Assembly (NCBI GenBank): GCA_964543855.1 | Contig: CAZJAD010000053.1 | Span: forward strand, 1-14,601 | From: CAZJAD01 sp964543855 | Lineage (GTDB): Bacteria; Electryoneota; RPQS01; DYHQ01 | Length of the DNA stretch: 14,601 nt | Direction of reading: 5' to 3' | Part shown: one piece after another, positions 1-6,534 of the stretch | How the letters are laid out: each line of letters starts with the position of its first letter | Position numbering within the stretch: position 1 is the first letter of the stretch | Translations under genes and position numbers: made by a program | The notes under the pieces: generated by a model | Told to the model about the DNA's origin: nothing | Databases searched by the model: none | The model's input: only the letters and a program-made list of their open reading frames with translations

Positions 1-264
1 CGGTTGAACGGGGAGGTGCACCATGAATTGCAGCAAGTTCCTTGGTATTGTGCTCATTTACATCTTGATTGCAGGCCCGGTCTCGGCCTTCGAGATTGAG
101 CAGCTTTGGGAGGTAGCGCCGCCGGCTGGACAAAATTACAGGCACGCGAATATTGTCTGGTCGTCCGGCGACAGCCTGCCTCATGTCTTCTTCCTGGATC
201 GTCAGGACTGGACAGTCTATCACATGACACCCGGCCTGGAATTCGAGGCCCTGTGCACGCTGCC
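1..264 (+). repeat. 5' block of tandem gene duplication, copy 1
   Basis: Bases 1-264 match 1578-1841 with only two mismatches that I can find by eye: a synonymous GTC/GTG change and a Leu/Gln change. The block includes the 22 bases before the start codon with the ribosome binding site GGGGAGGT, the signal peptide, and the first ~80 codons. Identity stops abruptly after the codons for CTLP. The match begins at base 1 of the window, so its true left edge is unknown. Confidence 0.93.
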
Positions 265-1486
265 CCTGAGTGTGCGATGCTTCGGTGTATGCATGGATTC
301 GACCTTGGAGAGCTCCGTGCTGGTTCACTATCACGACATAGATCCTCCTTATGGCCGAGCGACCTTTGTGAATCTCGTTTCCGGCGACTCACTCTACGGG
401 ACAGATTTCACGCTGCACTATGTTCGTGATGAGTGGTGTGATTATCTGGAATTCTGGTGGGAGCCAAGCTGGTTGTTCTGCAGTGGATCGAGACACGGGA
501 TGATGGCTCACCTGTACGGCATCTATGAAGAAGATGGGGAGTGGTGTGACATGCTCCATTCCGGCAGTTGGAACAAGAAGAGTGGTCGCAGCAAGATTTG
601 GAGTGTCCATGATTACGAGCTGCAGAATTCAGGAGGAATGCCGAGATTACACTCTAACGGTTTCTGTCTGATGGGGAGCGACACGATTCTTGATTGGGCT
701 ATATCAGGGCGCACTTGGGGTTGGAGCTACGATGATGAATGGGGCTACCTCCAATGGGACTGGCAAAACACCTATGTGTCGTTCCGCAACGAAGGATGGA
801 ATGGCTACTGGATTGCTGATAATCTAATGGGTACCATCGTGCCCCTCGAGAGAACCGACGGCCCTGCGGTGAGTCTGCTCTTCTTCAAAGACGATTCGAT
901 GGCCTATTATCAGCGTGGCCCGTCGCATTCGTGGACTGTCTCAGCCGACATCCACAGCCCGACATGGGGTGTCGCATTCCCGCGAAGAATTGTTCCTCAG
1001 CGAGTTGCTCTTGTCTATTCGGAATCAGGTTCACTGACCGAAATCGACCTCGCTGGAGGTCATGTCCTCCAGTCCGTCGAGTTCCCGCTCAATGTGAGAG
1101 CCCTGCAGCCCTATCTTGCCGCAGACAGCTCTTGGGAACTAATGGCGGTCTTTGACAGATATGTCCGCGGTTACCGCGTGACCGGCCTTCTGCCTGCAGA
1201 CGACATCTCCGCTGCGAGCCTTCCGGAGTCTTATTCGCTCGCCGCATATCCTAATCCTTTCAACGATGCGGTGACGATCGTCTATGAGCTTCCGCGAACG
1301 GTCGAGGTCAATCTGCGAATCGTGGACATTCTTGGTCGCGAGGTCACGACGCTCGCGAATAACCGTCAACTGGCCGGGAAGCACGAGGTCACTTGGAACG
1401 CGGCCAATCTGTCTTCGGGCATCTACTTTGTTCACCTCGAGGCAGGCACGGCAACCCGAGTCCAGAAGCTCGTTTACCTCAAATAG
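23..1486 (+). CDS. Secreted protein with C-terminal type A (T9SS-like) sorting domain, paralog 1
   Basis: Predicted exported protein of 487 aa. The start is ATG with GGGGAGGT a few bases upstream. Residues 1-22 form a signal peptide: Lys5, a hydrophobic stretch LGIVLIYILIAG, then a cleavage site after VSA. Residues ~23-390 have no family I recognise. They are rich in Trp, Tyr and Gly, and the part around QRVALVYSESG to DRYVRGYRV looks like beta-propeller blades (inference). Residues ~404-487 are a FlgD-like Ig/sorting domain with YPNPFN at 409-414, DILGREV, and a final SGIYFVHLEAG. In FCB bacteria such domains direct export through type IX secretion and attachment to the surface. The substrate or function is unknown. 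The next gene is a close tandem paralog; copies are near-identical at both ends but not in the centre. Confidence 0.9.
   Translation: MNCSKFLGIVLIYILIAGPVSAFEIEQLWEVAPPAGQNYRHANIVWSSGDSLPHVFFLDRQDWTVYHMTPGLEFEALCTLPLSVRCFGVCMDSTLESSVLVHYHDIDPPYGRATFVNLVSGDSLYGTDFTLHYVRDEWCDYLEFWWEPSWLFCSGSRHGMMAHLYGIYEEDGEWCDMLHSGSWNKKSGRSKIWSVHDYELQNSGGMPRLHSNGFCLMGSDTILDWAISGRTWGWSYDDEWGYLQWDWQNTYVSFRNEGWNGYWIADNLMGTIVPLERTDGPAVSLLFFKDDSMAYYQRGPSHSWTVSADIHSPTWGVAFPRRIVPQRVALVYSESGSLTEIDLAGGHVLQSVEFPLNVRALQPYLAADSSWELMAVFDRYVRGYRVTGLLPADDISAASLPESYSLAAYPNPFNDAVTIVYELPRTVEVNLRIVDILGREVTTLANNRQLAGKHEVTWNAANLSSGIYFVHLEAGTATRVQKLVYLK
1157..1369 (+). repeat. 3' block of tandem gene duplication, copy 1
   Basis: Bases 1157-1369 match 2728-2940 with one mismatch (C at 1339, synonymous). 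The first 182 bases are perfectly identical. The block codes for the end of the presumed propeller, the linker, and the first half of the sorting domain. Flanking sequence on both sides is clearly less similar, including at synonymous sites. Confidence 0.92.
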
Positions 1487-1523
1487 CCATACTGGCTCAT
1501 TGACAAAATTGCCTTCAAATCCT

Positions 1524-1551
1524 GTTCTGCATTTGCTGTTACATGCAGGAC
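1524..1551 (+). other. Inverted repeat / RNA hairpin between the two paralogs
   Basis: Within the 113-base gap between the paralogs, GTTCTGCAT (1524-1532) can pair with ATGCAGGAC (1543-1551) around a 10-base loop. This makes a 9-bp stem with one G-U wobble. No run of T follows, so it does not look like a standard intrinsic terminator. It could be an mRNA-processing or stabilising hairpin, or chance. A TTGACA hexamer at 1500-1505 resembles a -35 box, but I find no convincing -10 partner. Nothing else is visible in this gap. Confidence 0.3.
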
Positions 1552-1577
1552 GCATAGGTAGCATAGCCACACTGGAA

Positions 1578-1841
1578 CGGTTGAACGGGGAGGTGCACCA
1601 TGAATTGCAGCAAGTTCCTTGGTATTGTGCTCATTTACATCTTGATTGCAGGCCCGGTCTCGGCCTTCGAGATTGAGCAGCTTTGGGAGGTAGCGCCGCC
1701 GGCTGGACAAAATTACAGGCACGCGAATATTGTCTGGTCGTCCGGCGACAGCCTGCCTCATGTGTTCTTCCTGGATCGTCAGGACTGGACAGTCTATCAC
1801 ATGACACCCGGCCAGGAATTCGAGGCCCTGTGCACGCTGCC
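1578..1841 (+). repeat. 5' block of tandem gene duplication, copy 2
   Basis: Partner of bases 1-264, offset 1577 bases. It begins with the 22-base leader containing the ribosome binding site and ends at the codons for CTLP, after which the two genes differ sharply. The bases just upstream of 1578 cannot be compared because copy 1 starts at the window edge. Confidence 0.93.
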
Positions 1842-3057
1842 AGCGTATGTTTCGCGTTTCGGCGTCTGTATGGATTCCACCCTTGAGAGCTCAGTGCTGG
1901 TGCACTACCGGCGTATAGACGATTCGTACGGCCGAGTCACATTTCTGAATCTCGTTTCTGGGGATTCTCTCTGCGGGATCGACGTCACGCTTTATTACTG
2001 GTTGGCATATTGGGGTTACGAAGAGGAATGGTCGTGGGAGCCGGGTGCCCTGACCTGTAGCGGCTCGAGAAATGGAATGATCGCATACTTGTACGGTGAC
2101 TACCAGAGGTATTATGATGCCTATGGGATGGGCTGGTGGTCGCGTGGTGCCTCTTACAGAGCCTTGTGCAAAATGTGGAGTGCCCGCGAGTTCCAAGAGC
2201 AAGACGAACGGTACATGGCGAGATACCAGACTCTGGCTTTCTGCCTCATGGGCAGTGATTCCGCTCTTGACTGGGGCTGTTCGGGACGCGTATGGGGTTG
2301 GTACGAGAGTTCGGACTTAGGACGATGGGATTACAATGAGTCCTTCACAAGCATTGCATTTCACTGCGAGGGGTACTCGCTGACATTCGCCGAGGACATC
2401 GGCACCGTCATGGCCTTGGAGCGCGCCGACGGCCCGGCGTGGGGGCTCCTGTTCTCCTGGAATGACTCGCTGAAGTACTGGGTGCGCGGGCCAACCGAGG
2501 TCTGGTCGATTCCGTCGAGCATCCCGAGCCCAGAGCTTGCCGCGGCATTTCCGCGCCGGATCCTTCCGCAGCGAGTTGCTCTTGTCTACTCGGCATCAGG
2601 GTTGCTGACCGAGATCGACCTCGCTGGAGGTCACATCCTCGAATCCGTGGAGTTCCCGGTCAATGTGAGAGCCCTGCAGCCCTATCTCGCTGCAGACAGC
2701 TCCTGGGAACTGATGGCGGTCTTTGATAGATATGTCCGCGGTTACCGCGTGACCGGCCTTCTGCCTGCAGACGACATCTCCGCTGCGAGCCTTCCGGAGT
2801 CTTATTCGCTCGCCGCATATCCTAATCCTTTCAACGATGCGGTGACGATCGTCTATGAGCTTCCGCGAACGGTCGAGGTCAATCTGCGAATCGTGGACAT
2901 TCTTGGTCGAGAGGTCACGACGCTCGCGAATAACCGTCAAATCGCCGGAAAGCACGAGGTCACCTGGAACGCGGCCAATCTGTCCTCAGGCATCTATTTC
3001 GTACATCTTGAGGTAGGCGCCGCGACCCGCGTCCAGAAACTCGTTCATTTGAAATAG
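1600..3057 (+). CDS. Secreted protein with C-terminal type A (T9SS-like) sorting domain, paralog 2
   Basis: Predicted exported protein of 485 aa and tandem paralog of the preceding gene, with the same start context and the same signal peptide ending VSA. Residues ~83-325 differ heavily from paralog 1, yet short anchors persist: FGVCMDSTLESSVLVHY, NLVSGDSL, CSGSR, FCLMGSD, GTV/IV-LER-DGPA and AFPRRI-PQRVALVYS. This shows the same fold with many substitutions and small indels. The sorting domain occupies ~402-485, with YPNPFN at 407-412. Aromatic residues are frequent in the variable centre (for example WSWEP, GWWSRG, GRVWGWY). Function is not recognised. The pattern suits a surface or extracellular protein family under diversification, with export signals kept uniform; this is inference. 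Confidence 0.9.
   Translation: MNCSKFLGIVLIYILIAGPVSAFEIEQLWEVAPPAGQNYRHANIVWSSGDSLPHVFFLDRQDWTVYHMTPGQEFEALCTLPAYVSRFGVCMDSTLESSVLVHYRRIDDSYGRVTFLNLVSGDSLCGIDVTLYYWLAYWGYEEEWSWEPGALTCSGSRNGMIAYLYGDYQRYYDAYGMGWWSRGASYRALCKMWSAREFQEQDERYMARYQTLAFCLMGSDSALDWGCSGRVWGWYESSDLGRWDYNESFTSIAFHCEGYSLTFAEDIGTVMALERADGPAWGLLFSWNDSLKYWVRGPTEVWSIPSSIPSPELAAAFPRRILPQRVALVYSASGLLTEIDLAGGHILESVEFPVNVRALQPYLAADSSWELMAVFDRYVRGYRVTGLLPADDISAASLPESYSLAAYPNPFNDAVTIVYELPRTVEVNLRIVDILGREVTTLANNRQIAGKHEVTWNAANLSSGIYFVHLEVGAATRVQKLVHLK
2728..2940 (+). repeat. 3' block of tandem gene duplication, copy 2
   Basis: Partner of bases 1157-1369, offset 1571 bases. The 6-base change in offset relative to the 5' block reflects the two-codon length difference in the variable centre. 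The last ~117 bases of the genes, after this block, differ again at several synonymous and a few coding positions. Confidence 0.92.
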
Positions 3058-3074
3058 CCGATAATAGCCGGGAG

Positions 3075-3089
3075 CGTTGTATTACAACG
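3075..3089. promoter_or_regulatory. Perfect 15-bp palindrome, possible operator before the acyl-CoA gene cluster
   Basis: CGTTGTATTACAACG is a 7-bp inverted repeat around one central base. It lies in the 41-base gap between the second secreted-protein gene and the first gene of the metabolic run, and ends 9 bases before that ATG. Its size and symmetry fit the binding site of a dimeric repressor such as a TetR-type regulator, which often control acyl-CoA catabolism; the regulator is not in view. As RNA it could form a 6-bp hairpin with loop ATT over the ribosome binding region. No T run follows, so a terminator is unlikely. Confidence 0.4.
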
Positions 3090-3098
3090 TAGGCAGAC

Positions 3099-3617
3099 AT
3101 GGTTGCTTTTGCAGCACGCACACTCGACAAACCGGAGGAGCGGCCGAGCCTCTGGCGGCTTCTTTTCCAGGGAGCGATTCTTCTCTATGTCGGCTGGATC
3201 GTTTACCGGACCTTTCGAGATGCCGAGCAGAGCTGGCTCAGCCTTATCATCGCCGCGGTCGTCCTCATCGGCATCGTGAAGCAAATCCACGGATTCTTGA
3301 AGACATTGCAGCCGTCGCCTTGGTCCATGATTGAAGTGCAGTCCGAGAGTGTCACTCTCTTCGGTAGAGACGGCTCGTTTCACCACTTGCCTTTGCCCCA
3401 CAGCTACAAGCTGCTTCCGGGTGGCAAGGTGCTCTTTGTGCAGTGGGGCCGATCAGCGCCCAGACGCTGCCGAACCGTCTCCTTCCGCAAGAAACACGAC
3501 CTCGCCGAAGCCGATTTTGATGAACTCTACCGTGTCCTGCAACAGGTCGCACCGGCCAAGAAGGCGCCGTCCCTGTTCGCTCCTGAAGAGCCTGAGGAAG
3601 AGACGGCCAAACAGTAA
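3099..3617 (+). CDS. Small two-pass membrane protein with cytoplasmic C-terminal domain
   Basis: Hypothetical inner-membrane protein of 172 aa. Two hydrophobic segments are visible, at ~21-38 (LLFQGAILLYVGWIVY) and ~46-60 (WLSLIIAAVVLIGIV), separated by a short charged loop. After residue ~75 a soluble region follows, with alternating hydrophobic residues (MIEVQSESVTLFGRDG, KVLFVQWG) that suggests a small beta domain, perhaps PH-like. The tail is rich in Glu and Pro (APEEPEEE). The ATG start has only a weak ribosome binding site. The next gene, the MCC beta subunit, starts about 30 bases later. A similar two-pass protein follows that gene, so the carboxylase subunit is flanked by two membrane proteins of like design. 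Function unknown. Confidence 0.72.
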   Translation: MVAFAARTLDKPEERPSLWRLLFQGAILLYVGWIVYRTFRDAEQSWLSLIIAAVVLIGIVKQIHGFLKTLQPSPWSMIEVQSESVTLFGRDGSFHHLPLPHSYKLLPGGKVLFVQWGRSAPRRCRTVSFRKKHDLAEADFDELYRVLQQVAPAKKAPSLFAPEEPEEETAKQ

Positions 3618-3649
3618 CACGACATTTATTCCTTTTGGAGATACTCCTC

Positions 3650-5257
3650 TTGTTCAAAATCGAATCAAACATATCCACGAAAGACCCGGAATACCTCGCC
3701 AATCGTGAGGTAAACCTGGCGCTGGCGCAGGACCTGCGTGAAAAGCTCGAAAAACTACGCCCGGGCGGCCTTCCAGAAGCGATCCAGCGACACAAGAAAC
3801 GCGGCAAGCTGACCGCACGCGAGCGACTCGAAAAACTCTTCGACTCGGACACGCCGTTTCTCGAGTTCTCGCCCATGGCGGCGTGGGAAATGTACGAGGG
3901 TGCCGCACCCGGTGCAGGCGTCATTACCGGCGTGGGCATCGTTCACGGCCGCGAGGTTCTGGTCGTGGCGAACGACGCGACGGTCAAGGGCGGCACCTAT
4001 TTCCCGATGACCATCCGCAAGCATGTGCGTGCGCAGGAAATCGCGCTCGAGAATCGCTTGCCCTGCATTTATCTGGTCGATTCAGGCGGCATTTTCCTGC
4101 CCGAACAAGCCGGCACTTTCCCGGATAAAGAGCACTTCGGGCGCATTTTCTTCAATCAGGCCCGCCTCTCTGCTCTGGGAATCCCGCAGATTTCAGCCGT
4201 CCTCGGATTCTGCACTGCTGGCGGAGCTTATGTTCCGGCGATGAGCGACGAGACCGTTATCGTGCGCAAACAGGGTACGATCTTCATCGGCGGGCCACCG
4301 CTGGTCAAAGCGGCCACCGGCGTCGAAGTGACCCCGGAAGAGCTCGGAGGTGCCGATGTGCACTGCCGCATCTCCGGAGTATCCGACCACTACGCGCTCA
4401 ACGACGACCATGCGCTCCAGATTTGCCGCAACATCGTCGAAACGCTCGACCCGCCTCAGCGCTTCGAACTCGACCGCACGGAGCCGGAAGACCCGGCCTA
4501 TGACCCCGACGAGCTCTACGGAATCGTCCCGCGCGACATCCGCAAGACCTACGACATCCGCGAGGTCATCGCGCGCGTCGTCGATGGCTCGCACTTCCAG
4601 GAATTCAAGGCGGTCTACGGCACAACACTTGTCACCGGCTTCGCCCGAATTCACGGCTACCCGGTTGGCATCGTCGCCAATAACGGCGTCCTCTTCTCGG
4701 AATCAGCCAAGAAAGGCGCGCACTTCGTCACTCTCTGCGCCATGCGAAAAGTCCCTCTTATCTTTCTTCAAAACATCACCGGCTTTATGGTCGGCAAGCA
4801 ATATGAGCATGGAGCGATTGCGTCAGACGGAGCCAAGATGGTGCACGCCGTGGCGAACGCGCAAGTGCCGAGGTTCACGATTATCGTCGGCGCGTCGCAT
4901 GGAGCAGGGAATTACGCGATGTGCGGACGCGGTTATCTGCCGCGCCTCCTCTGGATGTGGCCGAACTCGCGCATTACCGTCATGGGTGCCGAGCAGGCCT
5001 CGGACGTGCTCGTGCAGGTCAAACGCGAACAGCTCGCCGCCGGAGGCAAACGCTTGAGTCCGGAAGAGGAAAAAGCCATTCGCCAACCTGTCATGGAAAA
5101 GTACGAGCGAGAAGGACACCCGTACTACTCCACCGCGCGACTCTGGGATGACGGCATCCTGGATCCGCCGGACACGAGGAACGCCTTGGGCCTCGCGATT
5201 GCCATGTCACTTTGCGCACCCATTCCCGATTACAAAATGGGCATTTTCCGAATGTAG
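3650..5257 (+). CDS. mccB: 3-Methylcrotonyl-CoA carboxylase, carboxyltransferase (beta) subunit
   Basis: Transfers the carboxyl group from carboxybiotin to 3-methylcrotonyl-CoA, giving 3-methylglutaconyl-CoA in leucine degradation. It acts in the cytoplasm with the biotin carboxylase and biotin carrier encoded downstream. I chose TTG at 3650 (535 aa) because GGAG at 3637-3640 lies 9 bases before it; a TTG at 3635 would leave that site inside the gene. Two crotonase-fold halves are clear. The first has GFCTAGGAYVPAM (~186-198); the second has NNGVLFSESAKKGAHF, FLQNITGFMVG (~372-382) and GASHGAGNYAMCGRGY (~414-429). These C-half stretches resemble MCC beta more than propionyl- or acetyl-CoA carboxylases. 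Length is typical for the family. Geranyl-CoA carboxylase is a less likely alternative. Confidence 0.95.
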   Translation: MFKIESNISTKDPEYLANREVNLALAQDLREKLEKLRPGGLPEAIQRHKKRGKLTARERLEKLFDSDTPFLEFSPMAAWEMYEGAAPGAGVITGVGIVHGREVLVVANDATVKGGTYFPMTIRKHVRAQEIALENRLPCIYLVDSGGIFLPEQAGTFPDKEHFGRIFFNQARLSALGIPQISAVLGFCTAGGAYVPAMSDETVIVRKQGTIFIGGPPLVKAATGVEVTPEELGGADVHCRISGVSDHYALNDDHALQICRNIVETLDPPQRFELDRTEPEDPAYDPDELYGIVPRDIRKTYDIREVIARVVDGSHFQEFKAVYGTTLVTGFARIHGYPVGIVANNGVLFSESAKKGAHFVTLCAMRKVPLIFLQNITGFMVGKQYEHGAIASDGAKMVHAVANAQVPRFTIIVGASHGAGNYAMCGRGYLPRLLWMWPNSRITVMGAEQASDVLVQVKREQLAAGGKRLSPEEEKAIRQPVMEKYEREGHPYYSTARLWDDGILDPPDTRNALGLAIAMSLCAPIPDYKMGIFRM

Positions 5258-5291
5258 TCTCATGGAAGCATCCGTTCATCAGGAAACGCAG

Positions 5292-5744
5292 ATGATGGGG
5301 AAGTGGTTCACTCTCCTCATGATCTTTCTTGTCGTCGTGATGGTGATTGCCACCATCGAATCGCCCCGAAAAGAAACCGCCTGGCTCCTCGCGACGACAA
5401 TTGTCATCCTCGCGGTTTTCCTGGGAATGAGAACAATGAGAGTCGTCGTGACGACCAGCGAGCTGCGGTTCGGCTTTGCCTACTGGCGCAAACGACTGCC
5501 GCTCTGGGATGTCGAAATCGTTGGAGTGGAACAGATACCGCTGCTGGCGGGCATCGGTGTACACTATTATCCAAACAGGTGGGTCTACAACGCCCGTGTT
5601 GGACGCGGCGTCCATCTTGTTTATCACGAGAAAAGACATTATCTTGTTGGTTCTGATGATCCGGACGCCCTCTTCAATGTTTTGAAAACGGCGACGGCAT
5701 CCAGTCAGCGCGCAAGTGAACTGATATCGCGCGCGTCGCAGTGA
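5292..5744 (+). CDS. Small two-pass membrane protein with bacterial PH-like domain
   Basis: Hypothetical membrane protein of 150 aa. Transmembrane segments lie at ~5-22 (WFTLLMIFLVVVMVIATI) and ~30-46 (AWLLATTIVILAVFLGM). They are followed by a soluble domain of strands (MRVVVTTSELRFGFAYW, LPLWDVEIVGVEQI, GVHLVYHEKRHYLVG) and a final helix after SDDPDALFNVL. The Asp-Asp-Pro before the last helix and the repeated strands fit bacterial PH domains. Start choice: ATG 5292 has AGGA at 5281-5284; ATG 5262, just after the upstream stop, would add 10 residues but has no clear binding site. It ends 7 bases before the hydratase gene, so is co-transcribed with it. Its role in a carboxylase operon is unknown. 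Confidence 0.75.
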   Translation: MMGKWFTLLMIFLVVVMVIATIESPRKETAWLLATTIVILAVFLGMRTMRVVVTTSELRFGFAYWRKRLPLWDVEIVGVEQIPLLAGIGVHYYPNRWVYNARVGRGVHLVYHEKRHYLVGSDDPDALFNVLKTATASSQRASELISRASQ

Positions 5745-5751
5745 TTCCATC

Positions 5752-6534
5752 ATGCCTTACGAAACAATCCGACAAGAAATCCATGCGCATGTTGCGACCC
5801 TCACTCTGAATCGTCCGCAGGTGCGCAACGCCTTCAACGAAGTCCTCATCGCGGAGATCACTGCCGCGCTTGCCGACCTTGCGAAGAACAACGATGTGCG
5901 CGTGCTCGTCGTCGCCGCCGAAGGTTCTGCCTTCTGCGCCGGAGCCGACTTCCACTGGATGGGCAAGATGGTGAAGGCTGACTTCGAAGAGAACCTGGCC
6001 GACAGCCTGAAACTGGCCGATATGCTCGCAGCGCTCTACCGGTTTCCGCGGCCAACCATCGCGCGCGTGCAAGGTTCGGCTTTCGGTGGTGGAGTGGGAG
6101 TCGCCGCCTGCTGCGACATCGTCGTTGCCGCCCAAACCGCTCTTTTCTCCTTCAGCGAAGTGAAAATCGGTCTGGTCCCGGCCTGCATTTCCCCGTTTGT
6201 CATTCGGCGCATCGGCGAAGGACGCACGCGCGAGTATTTCCTCACCGGAGAGCGCATCACGGCTCAGCGCGCCTACGAAATCGGGTACGCCAACAAAGTT
6301 GTGCCGGAGGCAGAGCTCGACAAAGCCGTCAAGGGTTATGTGAGCCGGTTTCTCGCCGCCGGACCCGAAGCCCTCGGCGTCTGCAAAAGAATGCTCGAAG
6401 ATGTGCCGTCGATGTCACTGGCCGAAGCCCGTGACTACACGGCTCGCGTCATCGCAAACCTCCGGATTTCCGAGGAAGGCCTCGAAGGGATGAAAGCGTT
6501 TCTGCACAAAAGAAAACCGACGTGGTATGATTAG
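5752..6534 (+). CDS. liuC: Methylglutaconyl-CoA hydratase (LiuC-type enoyl-CoA hydratase)
   Basis: Crotonase-family enzyme of 260 aa, predicted to hydrate 3-methylglutaconyl-CoA to HMG-CoA, the step after MCC in leucine breakdown. The first oxyanion-hole segment is GSAFCAGADFHWM (58-70) and the second is QGSAFGGGVGVAACCD (107-122). Of the two catalytic glutamates of rat enoyl-CoA hydratase, the second is kept (Glu136 in FSEVKIGL) but the first is replaced by Gly116. From what I recall of LiuC proteins beside MCC genes in proteobacteria, they also lack the first Glu and share the CCD and PAxISPFV pattern, so this argues for LiuC rather than a dead enzyme. The ending HKRKPTWYD also fits that group. 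The stop overlaps the next start by 8 bases, suggesting translational coupling. Confidence 0.9.
   Translation: MPYETIRQEIHAHVATLTLNRPQVRNAFNEVLIAEITAALADLAKNNDVRVLVVAAEGSAFCAGADFHWMGKMVKADFEENLADSLKLADMLAALYRFPRPTIARVQGSAFGGGVGVAACCDIVVAAQTALFSFSEVKIGLVPACISPFVIRRIGEGRTREYFLTGERITAQRAYEIGYANKVVPEAELDKAVKGYVSRFLAAGPEALGVCKRMLEDVPSMSLAEARDYTARVIANLRISEEGLEGMKAFLHKRKPTWYD

Noticed and set aside
1524..1551. Hairpin between the two paralogs read as an intrinsic terminator
   Set aside because: The stem is real but the loop is 10 bases, one pair is a wobble, and no T run follows. I kept it only as a low-confidence structure.
1..3057. Repeats at the left end as a CRISPR array or insertion sequence
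   Set aside because: The repeated blocks are coding, hundreds of bases long, present twice, and carry no terminal inverted repeats or transposase.
3060..3065. GATAAT as a -10 promoter box before the metabolic cluster
   Set aside because: No acceptable -35 element lies 16-18 bases upstream, and a six-base near match alone is weak. A promoter is expected near here but I cannot place it.
3635..3649. Upstream TTG as start of the MCC beta gene
   Set aside because: Starting there would place the GGAG motif inside the coding sequence and leave no ribosome binding site; TTG 3650 has GGAG at good spacing.
5148..5261. Upstream extension of the second small membrane protein into the MCC beta gene
   Set aside because: It would overlap more than 100 bases of the MCC beta coding region and add an Arg- and Pro-rich segment unlike a membrane protein N-terminus; ATG 5292, with AGGA, fits better.
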